From assembly GCF_001667015.1 (NCBI RefSeq), contig NZ_LZIS01000202.1, positions 1 through 64,000 on the forward strand: a stretch of DNA of 64,000 nt, written 5' to 3'. The position numbers and the translations under genes are program-made. Positions 6,955 through 14,348 of this stretch are shown one piece after another. Origin of the DNA: Mycobacterium sp. E3198. GTDB taxonomy: Bacteria > Actinomycetota > Actinomycetes > Mycobacteriales > Mycobacteriaceae. Positions within the stretch are counted from its first letter, which is position 1, and the number at the start of each line of letters is the position of its first letter. The notes below the pieces were generated by a model, which saw only the letters and a list, made by a program, of their open reading frames with translations, was not told where the DNA came from and made no database searches.

Positions 6955-8475
6955 ATGACCACACAGATCCCGCACTTCATCGACGGGAAGCGCACCGCCG
7001 GCCAGTCCACCCGCACCGCCGACGTCTTCAACCCCAGCACCGGCGAGGTGCAGGCGAAGGTGCCGATGGCCGGCCAGGCCGACGTCGACGCGGCGGTGGC
7101 CTCGGCCGTCGAGGCCCAAAAGGGTTGGGCCGCATGGAATCCGCAGCGCCGCGCGCGGGTGATGATGCGCTTCATCGAGCTGGTCAACGCCAACACCGAC
7201 GAGCTCGCCGAGCTGCTGTCCCTCGAGCACGGCAAGACGGTGCCCGACGCCCGGGGCGACATCCAACGCGGCATCGAGGTGATCGAGTTCGCCATCGGGA
7301 TCCCGCACCTGCTCAAGGGCGAGTACAGCGAGGGCGCCGGCCCCGGCATCGACGTCTACTCGCTGCGCCAGCCCCTCGGCGTGGTCGCCGGCATCACGCC
7401 GTTCAACTTCCCGGCGATGATCCCGCTGTGGAAGGCCGGGCCGGCGCTGGCGTGCGGAAACGCCTTCGTGCTCAAGCCCAGCGAGCGCGACCCCTCCGTC
7501 CCGCTGCGGCTGGCCGAGCTGTTCGTGGAGGCGGGCCTGCCGCCGGGCGTCTTCCAGGTCGTGCACGGCGACAAGGAGGCCGTCGACGCCATCCTGCACC
7601 ACCCCGACATCCAGGCCGTGGGATTCGTCGGCAGCTCCGACATCGCCCACTACATCTACTCGACGGCCGCCGCGACCGGCAAGCGCTCGCAGTGCTTCGG
7701 CGGCGCCAAGAACCACATGATCGTGCTGCCCGACGCGGACCTCGACCAGGCCGTCGACGCGCTGATCGGCGCCGGGTACGGCAGCGCCGGCGAGCGCTGC
7801 ATGGCGATCAGCGTCGCCGTGCCCGTCGGCGAGCAGACCGCAAATCGGTTGCGCGCCAGGCTGATCGACCGGATCAACAACCTGCGCGTGGGCCACAGCC
7901 TGGACCCCAAGGCCGACTACGGCCCGCTGGTCACCGAGGCCGCGCTCGCCCGGGTGCGCAACTACATCGGCCAGGGCGTCGAGGCGGGCGCCGAACTGGT
8001 CATCGACGGCCGCGAGCGCACCAGCGACGACCTGACCTTCGGTGACGCCAACCTGGAGGGCGGATTCTTCATCGGCCCAACGTTGTTCGACCACGTCACC
8101 CCCGACATGTCGATCTACACCGACGAGATCTTCGGTCCGGTGCTGTGCATCGTGCGCGCCCACGACTACGAAGAGGCGCTACGGCTTCCTTCCGAGCACG
8201 AGTACGGCAACGGCGTGGCGATCTTCACCCGCGACGGCGACGCCGCCCGCGACTTCGTGTCCCGCGTGCAGGTGGGCATGGTCGGGGTCAACGTGCCGAT
8301 CCCGGTGCCGGTGGCCTACCACACGTTCGGCGGCTGGAAGCGCTCCGGGTTCGGCGACCTCAACCAGCACGGCCCCTCGTCGATCATCTTCTACACCAAG
8401 ACCAAGACCGTCACGTCGCGGTGGCCGTCCGGCATCAAGGACGGCGCCGAATTCGTCATCCCCACCATGAATTAG
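6955..8475 (+). CDS. mmsA: Methylmalonate-semialdehyde dehydrogenase (CoA-acylating)
   Basis: 506 residues, aldehyde dehydrogenase superfamily, usual length for MmsA. It oxidises methylmalonate semialdehyde to propionyl-CoA (and malonate semialdehyde to acetyl-CoA) in the valine/thymine catabolic branch. Seen in the protein: the NAD-binding region (ITPFNFPAMIPLWKAGPALA), the glycine motif GFVGSSDIA, the catalytic Cys282 in GERCMAISV, and EIFGPVL near the end. The ATG at 6955 gives the conserved MTTQIPHFIDGK start. It is followed after 5 bp by fadE9 and then mmsB, the same order as the M. tuberculosis Rv0753c-Rv0751c operon. Confidence 0.95.
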   Translation: MTTQIPHFIDGKRTAGQSTRTADVFNPSTGEVQAKVPMAGQADVDAAVASAVEAQKGWAAWNPQRRARVMMRFIELVNANTDELAELLSLEHGKTVPDARGDIQRGIEVIEFAIGIPHLLKGEYSEGAGPGIDVYSLRQPLGVVAGITPFNFPAMIPLWKAGPALACGNAFVLKPSERDPSVPLRLAELFVEAGLPPGVFQVVHGDKEAVDAILHHPDIQAVGFVGSSDIAHYIYSTAAATGKRSQCFGGAKNHMIVLPDADLDQAVDALIGAGYGSAGERCMAISVAVPVGEQTANRLRARLIDRINNLRVGHSLDPKADYGPLVTEAALARVRNYIGQGVEAGAELVIDGRERTSDDLTFGDANLEGGFFIGPTLFDHVTPDMSIYTDEIFGPVLCIVRAHDYEEALRLPSEHEYGNGVAIFTRDGDAARDFVSRVQVGMVGVNVPIPVPVAYHTFGGWKRSGFGDLNQHGPSSIIFYTKTKTVTSRWPSGIKDGAEFVIPTMN

Positions 8476-8480
8476 CCAAT

Positions 8481-9641
8481 ATGTTCACCCTGAACGACGA
8501 CGAGCGGGTCATCACCGAGACGGCGGCCGCGTTCGCCGCCAAACGAATCGCCCCGCACGCGCTGGAATGGGATTCGGCCAAGCACTTTCCGACCGACGTG
8601 CTACGCGAGTCCGCCGAGCTGGGCATGGCGGCGATCTACTGCCGCGAGGACGTCGGCGGCAGCGGGCTGCGCCGGCTCGACGGGGTCCGCATCTTCGAGC
8701 AGCTGGCCATCGCCGACCCGGTCACCGCGGCGTTCCTGTCCATCCACAACATGTGCGCATGGATGATCGACAGCTTCGGCACCGACGAGCAGCGCAAGTT
8801 CTGGGTGCCGCGGCTGGCCTCGATGGACGTCATCGCCAGCTACTGCCTCACCGAGCCGGGCGCCGGCTCGGACGCCGGCGCGTTGAGCACCCGCGCCGTC
8901 AAGCAGGGTGGCGACTACGTGCTCGACGGCGTCAAGCAGTTCATCTCCGGAGCGGGGGCATCGGACGTCTACGTGGTGATGGCCCGCACCGGCGGCGACG
9001 GGCCGCGAGGCATCTCCGCGTTCGTCGTCCAAAAGGGCACGCCGGGGCTGAGTTTCGGGGCGCTCGAGGAGAAGATGGGTTGGCACGCCCAGCCCACCGC
9101 GCAGGTCATCTTCGAGGGCGTGCGGGTGCCCGCCGACGCCATGCTGGGCGGCACCGACGGCGAGGGCGCCGGCTTTCCCGTCGCGATGAACGGCCTCAAC
9201 GGCGGTCGGCTCAACATCGCGGCGTGTTCGCTCGGCGGCGCGCAGTCCGCCTTCGACAAGGCCGGCGCCTACGTGCGCGAACGACAGGCCTTCGGCTCCC
9301 CCCTGCTCGACGAACCCACCATCCGGTTCGCCCTGGCCGACATGGCCACCGGGCTCGAGACGTCGCGGATGATGTTGTGGCGCGCGGCGAATGCGCTGGA
9401 CACCGACGACCCCGACAAGGTCGAGCTGTGCGCGATGGCCAAGCGCTACGTCACCGACACCTGCTTCGAGGTCGCCGACAAGGCGCTGCAGCTGCACGGC
9501 GGCTACGGCTACCTGCGCGAGTACGGTCTGGAAAAGATCGTTCGCGACCTGCGGGTGCATCGAATCCTGGAAGGTACCAACGAAATCATGCGGGTGGTCA
9601 TCGGCCGGGCCGAGGCCGGCCGCGTGCGGGCGAGCGCGTAG
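8481..9641 (+). CDS. fadE9: Acyl-CoA dehydrogenase of valine catabolism (isobutyryl-CoA dehydrogenase-like)
   Basis: 386 residues, full-length acyl-CoA dehydrogenase. Visible motifs are CLTEPGAGSDA (FAD and substrate binding), LEEKMGWHAQPTAQVIFEGV, the C-terminal QLHGGYGYLREYGLEKIVRD signature and ILEGTNEIMR. It should dehydrogenate isobutyryl-CoA (or a related branched acyl-CoA) to methacrylyl-CoA, using FAD and passing electrons to ETF. The ATG at 8481 lies 5 bp after the mmsA stop. The symbol follows the syntenic M. tuberculosis gene; substrate choice is inferred from operon context. Confidence 0.93.
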   Translation: MFTLNDDERVITETAAAFAAKRIAPHALEWDSAKHFPTDVLRESAELGMAAIYCREDVGGSGLRRLDGVRIFEQLAIADPVTAAFLSIHNMCAWMIDSFGTDEQRKFWVPRLASMDVIASYCLTEPGAGSDAGALSTRAVKQGGDYVLDGVKQFISGAGASDVYVVMARTGGDGPRGISAFVVQKGTPGLSFGALEEKMGWHAQPTAQVIFEGVRVPADAMLGGTDGEGAGFPVAMNGLNGGRLNIAACSLGGAQSAFDKAGAYVRERQAFGSPLLDEPTIRFALADMATGLETSRMMLWRAANALDTDDPDKVELCAMAKRYVTDTCFEVADKALQLHGGYGYLREYGLEKIVRDLRVHRILEGTNEIMRVVIGRAEAGRVRASA

Positions 9642-9651
9642 AAAGGCAGCA

Positions 9652-10527
9652 ATGACCGCAATCGCGTTCCTGGGGCTGGGCAACATGGGCGGCCCCATGT
9701 CGGCCAATCTGGTCGCCGCGGGCCACGGAGTGCGCGGGTTCGACCCGGTGCCCGCGGCGGCTGCCGCCGCGACCGCCGGCGGCGTCACGGTGTTCGACAG
9801 CGCCGCCGACGCGGTGAGCGAGGCCGACGTCGTCATCACGATGTTGCCCAACGGCGACATCGTCAAACGCTGCTACGCCGAGGTGCTGCCGGCCGCCCGG
9901 GACGGCGCGCTGTTCATCGACAGCTCGACGATCTCGGTCAATGACGCCCGCGAGGTGCACGCGCTGGCCCAGCGGCACGGTGTCGCGCAGCTCGACGCCC
10001 CGGTGTCGGGCGGCGTGAAGGGCGCCGTCGCCGGGACCCTCGCGTTCATGGTCGGCGGCGACGAGGCGGCGCTGGAGCGCGCCCGGCCGGTGCTGGAACC
10101 CATGGCGGGCAAGGTCATTCACTGCGGCGGCGCCGGGGCGGGCCAGGCGGCCAAGGTGTGCAACAACATGGTGCTCGCGGTGCAGCAGATCGTGGTCGGC
10201 GAGGCGTTCGTGCTCGCCGAGAAGCTGGGCCTGTCGGCGCAGTCCCTGTTCGACGTCATCACCGGCGCGACCGGGAATTGCTGGGCGGTGCACACCAACT
10301 GTCCGGTGCCCGGACCGGTTCCGACGTCGCCGGCCAACGACGACTTCAAGCCGGGCTTCGCGACCGCGCTGATGAACAAGGACCTCGGCCTGGCGATGGA
10401 CGCCGTGAGCTCCACCGGTTCGGCGGCGCCGCTGGGCACCCACGCCGCGGAGATCTACGCCAAATTCGCCGCCGACCACGCCGACAAGGACTTCAGCGCG
10501 GTGATCGAGGCGCTGCGCGGCGCCTGA
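9652..10527 (+). CDS. mmsB: 3-hydroxyisobutyrate dehydrogenase
   Basis: 291 residues, beta-hydroxyacid dehydrogenase family. N-terminal Rossmann motif IAFLGLGNMGGPMSANL, substrate-binding motif LDAPVSGGVKGA, and catalytic Lys in GAGQAAKVCNNM are all present. It oxidises 3-hydroxyisobutyrate to methylmalonate semialdehyde with NAD, feeding MmsA. It starts 10 bp after fadE9 with GAAAGG upstream of the ATG. It is the last gene of the valine operon and is convergent with the TIGR03086 gene 16 bp away. Confidence 0.95.
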   Translation: MTAIAFLGLGNMGGPMSANLVAAGHGVRGFDPVPAAAAAATAGGVTVFDSAADAVSEADVVITMLPNGDIVKRCYAEVLPAARDGALFIDSSTISVNDAREVHALAQRHGVAQLDAPVSGGVKGAVAGTLAFMVGGDEAALERARPVLEPMAGKVIHCGGAGAGQAAKVCNNMVLAVQQIVVGEAFVLAEKLGLSAQSLFDVITGATGNCWAVHTNCPVPGPVPTSPANDDFKPGFATALMNKDLGLAMDAVSSTGSAAPLGTHAAEIYAKFAADHADKDFSAVIEALRGA

Positions 10528-10543
10528 GGCCTGACGGCTTGCG

Positions 10544-11089
10544 TCAGTGCACCTTTCGGCCCATAAACGCCGCCAGCCGATCGGCGGGCGGGCGGTCGTC
10601 CGAGCACGACTGCTCGTGGCCGAACGGCCGGCCCGGCCCGCGGAATTCCGGCCTGACAAACACACGCGCGGCGGCCAGCTGCTCGGTCGCCAGCTCCGGG
10701 TCGAGATCGGTGGACTGGTGGGTGGCAAAGGCGAGATCCCACGCGTGGGTGAGCACGTCGGAGGTGCGCATCCCGACGAAGACCTGCCCCGGGACGTCGC
10801 CGAACGGCAGCTTGAACATCGTGGACATGCCGTCGGGCCCGGCGAAGATCTCCTGAGCGGCGTCGGCCGAAGCGCGGTGGGCCGCGACGACATCGCCGGG
10901 CCGGGCCGGAGGCTCGTCGCCGCCCGACCATATCCCGACGCGCTCGTTGCCGCCGATGACGTGGTCGATCAGGTCCCCGATCGTCCACTCCGAGCAGGGC
11001 GTCGGCGCGCCGAGCTGGTCGGGGCTGACGCGGGCAAGGACGTCGGCGAACGCCTCCTGGGCGCGCTGATGCGCGACTAATGGGTCCAT
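10544..11089 (-). CDS. TIGR03086 family protein (mycothiol maleylpyruvate isomerase/DinB-like N-domain)
   Basis: 181 residues. PCSEWTIGDLIDHVIGGNER near the N-terminus and MRTSDVLTHAWDLAFATHQS in the middle carry the His residues that bind metal in the DinB-like MDMPI fold. TIGR03086 members are actinobacterial and thought to be mycothiol-dependent transferases or metal-binding proteins of unknown substrate. It follows the MarR gene by 20 bp on the same strand; the same pair (Rv0737-Rv0738) exists in M. tuberculosis, so the regulator may act on this gene. Confidence 0.85.
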   Translation of the reverse strand: MDPLVAHQRAQEAFADVLARVSPDQLGAPTPCSEWTIGDLIDHVIGGNERVGIWSGGDEPPARPGDVVAAHRASADAAQEIFAGPDGMSTMFKLPFGDVPGQVFVGMRTSDVLTHAWDLAFATHQSTDLDPELATEQLAAARVFVRPEFRGPGRPFGHEQSCSDDRPPADRLAAFMGRKVH

Positions 11090-11109
11090 CGTCTTGCCTT
11101 TCTCTCGTT

Positions 11110-11619
11110 TCAGTCTGAGAAGTCGCCCGCGTTGCGCCGCAGCGTTTCGATGGATGACACCAGCGCCTCCGATTCGTCGGCCTCGATTCCGATGTCGGCG
11201 AACACCCGCTGGTTGAGCGTGACGGTAGCGTCCTCGACCGTGGAGCGGCCGAGATCGGTGATTTGCACCAGCGTCGTGCGCCCGTCGGTCGGGTGCGGCA
11301 CCCGCTGGACCAGCCCGTCGGCCTCCAGCCGGCGGATGGCGTGGGTCACGCTGGTGACGTGCACCTGCAGGCGATCGGACGCCTTGGTGATGGGCAGGGC
11401 CCCGGTCCGGCTGAACGCCAGCAGCCGCAGCAACTCGAAACGGGAGAAGCTCAAGTCGTAGGGCCGCAGCGCGTTCTCCACCCGGGCCAACAGGATCTGG
11501 TGCGCGCGCATCACCGAGGTGACTGCGACCATGCCCTGTGAGACGTCTCCCCACCCGGCGCGCTCCCAGTTGGACCGCGCCGCGGCGATCGGATCCCGCT
11601 TGGAGCTTGATGGGGCCAC
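11110..11619 (-). CDS. MarR-family transcriptional regulator
   Basis: 169 residues with a MarR-type winged helix: dimerisation helices around SVMRAHQILLARVENAL, recognition region ITKASDRLQVHVTSVTHAIR and wing VQRVPHPTDGRTTLVQI. GTG at 11619 was chosen because it gives the usual ~40-residue lead-in (VAPSSSKRDPIAAARSNW); a later ATG-like start at VAVTS is possible. It starts 8 bp after the aminotransferase stop, so in this genome it appears to be read as part of the biosynthetic cassette upstream, and could sense that pathway's product (inference). Confidence 0.85.
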   Translation of the reverse strand: MAPSSSKRDPIAAARSNWERAGWGDVSQGMVAVTSVMRAHQILLARVENALRPYDLSFSRFELLRLLAFSRTGALPITKASDRLQVHVTSVTHAIRRLEADGLVQRVPHPTDGRTTLVQITDLGRSTVEDATVTLNQRVFADIGIEADESEALVSSIETLRRNAGDFSD

Positions 11620-11627
11620 GCCCCTTC

Positions 11628-12680
11628 TTACCGCATCTGCGGCTGGGCCGTGGCCTTTCCTATCGCCGAGACCACCGCCAGGGTCGACGCGCGAGTGCCC
11701 ACCGTAATCCGCGCACCGCCGTCCGTGTAGTGACGGACCTGCAGGCCGCTGCCCGCGAAAACCTCCTGCCACGGCCCACCCCTCGAGGGCAGGTACATGA
11801 AGTTCGCGTGGGCGTCGGTGGTGTAGACGCCCAACGCGCTCAGCCGCATCCGCAGATAGCGACGTTCCGCGTTGATCGCCTGGATCCGTTGCAGCAGTTG
11901 GTCTTCGGCCTCATACGAGGCGGCGACCGCGAGCAGGCTGGTGAGCGCGACCCCGAACGGCAGCTGCTGGGACCACAGGGCCCCGGCCAGCTCCCGCGAC
12001 GCCAGCCCGTAGCCGATCCGCAATCCCGCCAGCCCATACGCCTTGGAGAACGTCCGCACCACCACCACGTTGGGAAAGCGCCCGAGCAGCGCCGCGCCGT
12101 CGAGGCGGTGCTCGGGCGCGGCGAATTCGATGTACGCCTCGTCGAGCAGCACGACGGTGTCACGCGGCACCCGGCCCAGAAACCGCACCAACGCGGCGGC
12201 GGGCTCCAGCGTGCCGGTCGGGTTGTGCGGGCGGCACACCACCACCACCCGGGCGCCGGCCGCGGCGTCGGCCAGCGCGTCGAGGTCGTTGTGGCCGTCC
12301 TTGTCCAGCGGCACGGTCAGCGAATTCAGCCGGGCCATCGCGGCGATGATCGGGTAGCCGTCGAACGTCGGCGAGGCCATCGCCACCGCGTCACCCGGTG
12401 CGGTCAGCGCCTGCAGGGCCTGCAGCGCCACCCCCGTCGCGCCGGCACCCAGCACCACCTGCTCGGCGGGCAGCCCGACGTGGCCGGCGATCACGCCGCG
12501 CAGCCGTTCGGGCAGGAACTCGGGGTAGCGGTTGACCGCGTAGATGGAGCGGATCAGCGCCGATCGCACCGCCGGCAGCGGCGGGAACGGATTCTCGTTG
12601 AGCGACAGGGCAAGCGGATCGATCGCGGTGGGGAACGCGTCGTCGATCTCGGCGGCGAACGGGCCGCGGACGGGTTGCAT
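11628..12680 (-). CDS. PLP-dependent aminotransferase, HisC-like (class I/II)
   Basis: 350 residues, fold type I aminotransferase of the histidinol-phosphate aminotransferase group. Features seen: SLNENPFPPLP near the N-terminus, LGAGATGVALQALQAL, PHNPTGT (cofactor-binding Asn), LLDEAYIEF (Asp binding the PLP ring) and the Schiff-base Lys in TFSKAYGLAGLRIGYG. It should transfer an amino group to a keto or aldehyde substrate. The start overlaps the KASIII-like stop by one base (TGATG), so the pair is coupled. Real hisC is normally inside the his operon, so this is probably a dedicated paralogue for the ThDP/KASIII pathway. Confidence 0.88.
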   Translation of the reverse strand: MQPVRGPFAAEIDDAFPTAIDPLALSLNENPFPPLPAVRSALIRSIYAVNRYPEFLPERLRGVIAGHVGLPAEQVVLGAGATGVALQALQALTAPGDAVAMASPTFDGYPIIAAMARLNSLTVPLDKDGHNDLDALADAAAGARVVVVCRPHNPTGTLEPAAALVRFLGRVPRDTVVLLDEAYIEFAAPEHRLDGAALLGRFPNVVVVRTFSKAYGLAGLRIGYGLASRELAGALWSQQLPFGVALTSLLAVAASYEAEDQLLQRIQAINAERRYLRMRLSALGVYTTDAHANFMYLPSRGGPWQEVFAGSGLQVRHYTDGGARITVGTRASTLAVVSAIGKATAQPQMR

Positions 12681-13699
12681 CAGCCTCGCCCGCCCCAGCG
12701 CACCGCCGCCGCGCCGGCGAAGTCGCCGGCGTGGGCGAACGCCGCCATCAGGACCACATCGCCCGCCTTCGCCTGACCATCGGAGATGGCACGGTCGAGG
12801 TTGATCGGGATCCCGGCGCCGAACAGATTGCCGCACTGCTCGAAGGTGTCCCGATGGCGTTCCGGGGGCACTTCGAGTGCGTCGCGCCAATTGCGCAGAA
12901 ACGCCCGGTTGGGCTGGTTGGTGACGAGCAGGTCGATGTCCTTGGGGGGCAGGCCGATTCGGTCGCAGACTGCGAACGCCACCTCGGGTACCTCCCGGTT
13001 GCCGCGGGCCAGCACCTTGGTGATCTTGCTCTCGGTGAAGCCGATGCTGCCCTCGCCGGGCCCCGCCTGCCACCACTTGCGGGGTGGGTCGTAGGACAGC
13101 GTCATCTCGCCGGCGTATTCGCCGTAGGTGCGGCACTCGACGTCGAGGATGGGCGACTGGTCGGAGCGCGTCACCAGCGCCACCGCCGCCCCGTCGCCGG
13201 GCACCGCCGATTGCGCCTTGCGCCGAATCGTCGGCTGATCGAAGAACTGCCCCGCGGCGTTTTGCGCGATGGCGATCAGCGCGGTGTGCCCTTCCCCCGA
13301 CGACAACAGCTTGCGGGCCACGTTGAGCGCCAACACGAATGCCGCGCACCCGCCGTTGTTCAGGTCGAGCACCCAGGAGGGTCGCATGCCCAACCGGTGC
13401 GCGATGCCGCCCCCTTGCCCGTAGAACGCCATGTCCGGCACCTGGGTGTGGGTGATCAGCACGTCGGCGCCCTCGACGGCGTCGTGGCCGTGCCGTTCGA
13501 CGAGCCCGCGGGCCGCGCGTTCGATCATGTCGATCGAACTTTCGTCCGGCCCGACGTGATGGCGAAACGCCGGCGCGCGGAACATGAGATGCTCACGCAG
13601 GTCGTCGTTTTCGGCGAATTGCGCGTAGTACTCGGCGCCGATCGGCTCACCGGGCAGGTAGGTGGAGACGTCGACCAGGCTGACGCTCGGCGTGCTCAT
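12680..13699 (-). CDS. KASIII (FabH)-like condensing enzyme with altered catalytic triad
   Basis: 339 residues, thiolase superfamily. The nucleophile Cys118 is in the expected context (LDLNNGGCAAFVLALN) and the C-terminal Asn291 in EQCGNLFGAGIP matches the second catalytic Asn. The His of the HQxN motif is replaced: the sequence reads VTNQPNRAF, so Asn261 sits where KASIII enzymes have His. Loss of that His argues against ordinary decarboxylative Claisen condensation with malonyl-ACP and for acyl transfer or a different condensation. It lies between an SRPBCC protein and an aminotransferase in a tight minus-strand cassette. GDGAAVAL and other structural motifs are intact, so it is not an obvious pseudogene. 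Confidence 0.87.
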   Translation of the reverse strand: MSTPSVSLVDVSTYLPGEPIGAEYYAQFAENDDLREHLMFRAPAFRHHVGPDESSIDMIERAARGLVERHGHDAVEGADVLITHTQVPDMAFYGQGGGIAHRLGMRPSWVLDLNNGGCAAFVLALNVARKLLSSGEGHTALIAIAQNAAGQFFDQPTIRRKAQSAVPGDGAAVALVTRSDQSPILDVECRTYGEYAGEMTLSYDPPRKWWQAGPGEGSIGFTESKITKVLARGNREVPEVAFAVCDRIGLPPKDIDLLVTNQPNRAFLRNWRDALEVPPERHRDTFEQCGNLFGAGIPINLDRAISDGQAKAGDVVLMAAFAHAGDFAGAAAVRWGGRG

Positions 13700-13700
13700 C

Positions 13701-14348
13701 TCAGCTCATCCAATCCGGCGTCACCGGCAGGCCGTGACGATGGCGGTACTCGGCGATGGCCTTGAGGTTCTTCAGCTCCAGCAGGTGGCCGGCGCCGAAC
13801 ATGTCCCAGAAATCGCCGACCCACACCGGCCGCTGCGGCGGTGCGGTCTCCGGGTAGGGGTTGTGGTCGTAGAACGGGTGGTGGCAATTGGTCCACAGCA
13901 CAACGGAACCGGGCTTGTCGAGGACGACCTGCGCATCGACGACGCGCATCAGGTAGACCATCCACAGGTGCTTGCCCTGATCCCAGGCGCAGTGGTAGTC
14001 GACGGTGCGGGCCCGCGGGTTGGCGATGGTCCGCGTGTAGATCTCGGTCTCCGAGCCGAGCCGGTCGTGGGCCAGCCACAGCCCCGGTTCGTCGGTGGGG
14101 GTGAAACCGCGCAGGCTGTAGGTCCACTCCTCGAGGCTGCGGGTGTCGGCCATGTAGTCGTACAGCTCGTCGGGCGGGCAGTCGACGTAGGCGTTGACGG
14201 TGCAATAGTCCCCGAAGACCTGGTCGTGCGGATACACCGAACGCATCATGTCCATGATGATCGGGGTCGCCTGCTCCCGGGGGCTGGTCTCGATGCGGGT
14301 CACGCCATCGATGGGCGTGGGAATGTCCTCAAGCGCTGGCAGCGACAT
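13701..14348 (-). CDS. SRPBCC/START-like protein
   Basis: 215 residues. After a 45-residue lead comes a typical SRPBCC strand-helix start (TVNAYVDCPPDELYDYMADT followed by RSLEEW), a hydrophobic-ligand-binding helix-grip fold. Members act as aromatases/cyclases, lipid carriers or hydrolases. His-rich segments (TNCHHPFYDHN) could bind metal. It overlaps the ThDP enzyme end by 20 bp and ends 1 bp before the KASIII-like start, so it belongs to the same pathway, perhaps holding or cyclising a reactive ketone intermediate (inference). Confidence 0.75.
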   Translation of the reverse strand: MSLPALEDIPTPIDGVTRIETSPREQATPIIMDMMRSVYPHDQVFGDYCTVNAYVDCPPDELYDYMADTRSLEEWTYSLRGFTPTDEPGLWLAHDRLGSETEIYTRTIANPRARTVDYHCAWDQGKHLWMVYLMRVVDAQVVLDKPGSVVLWTNCHHPFYDHNPYPETAPPQRPVWVGDFWDMFGAGHLLELKNLKAIAEYRHRHGLPVTPDWMS

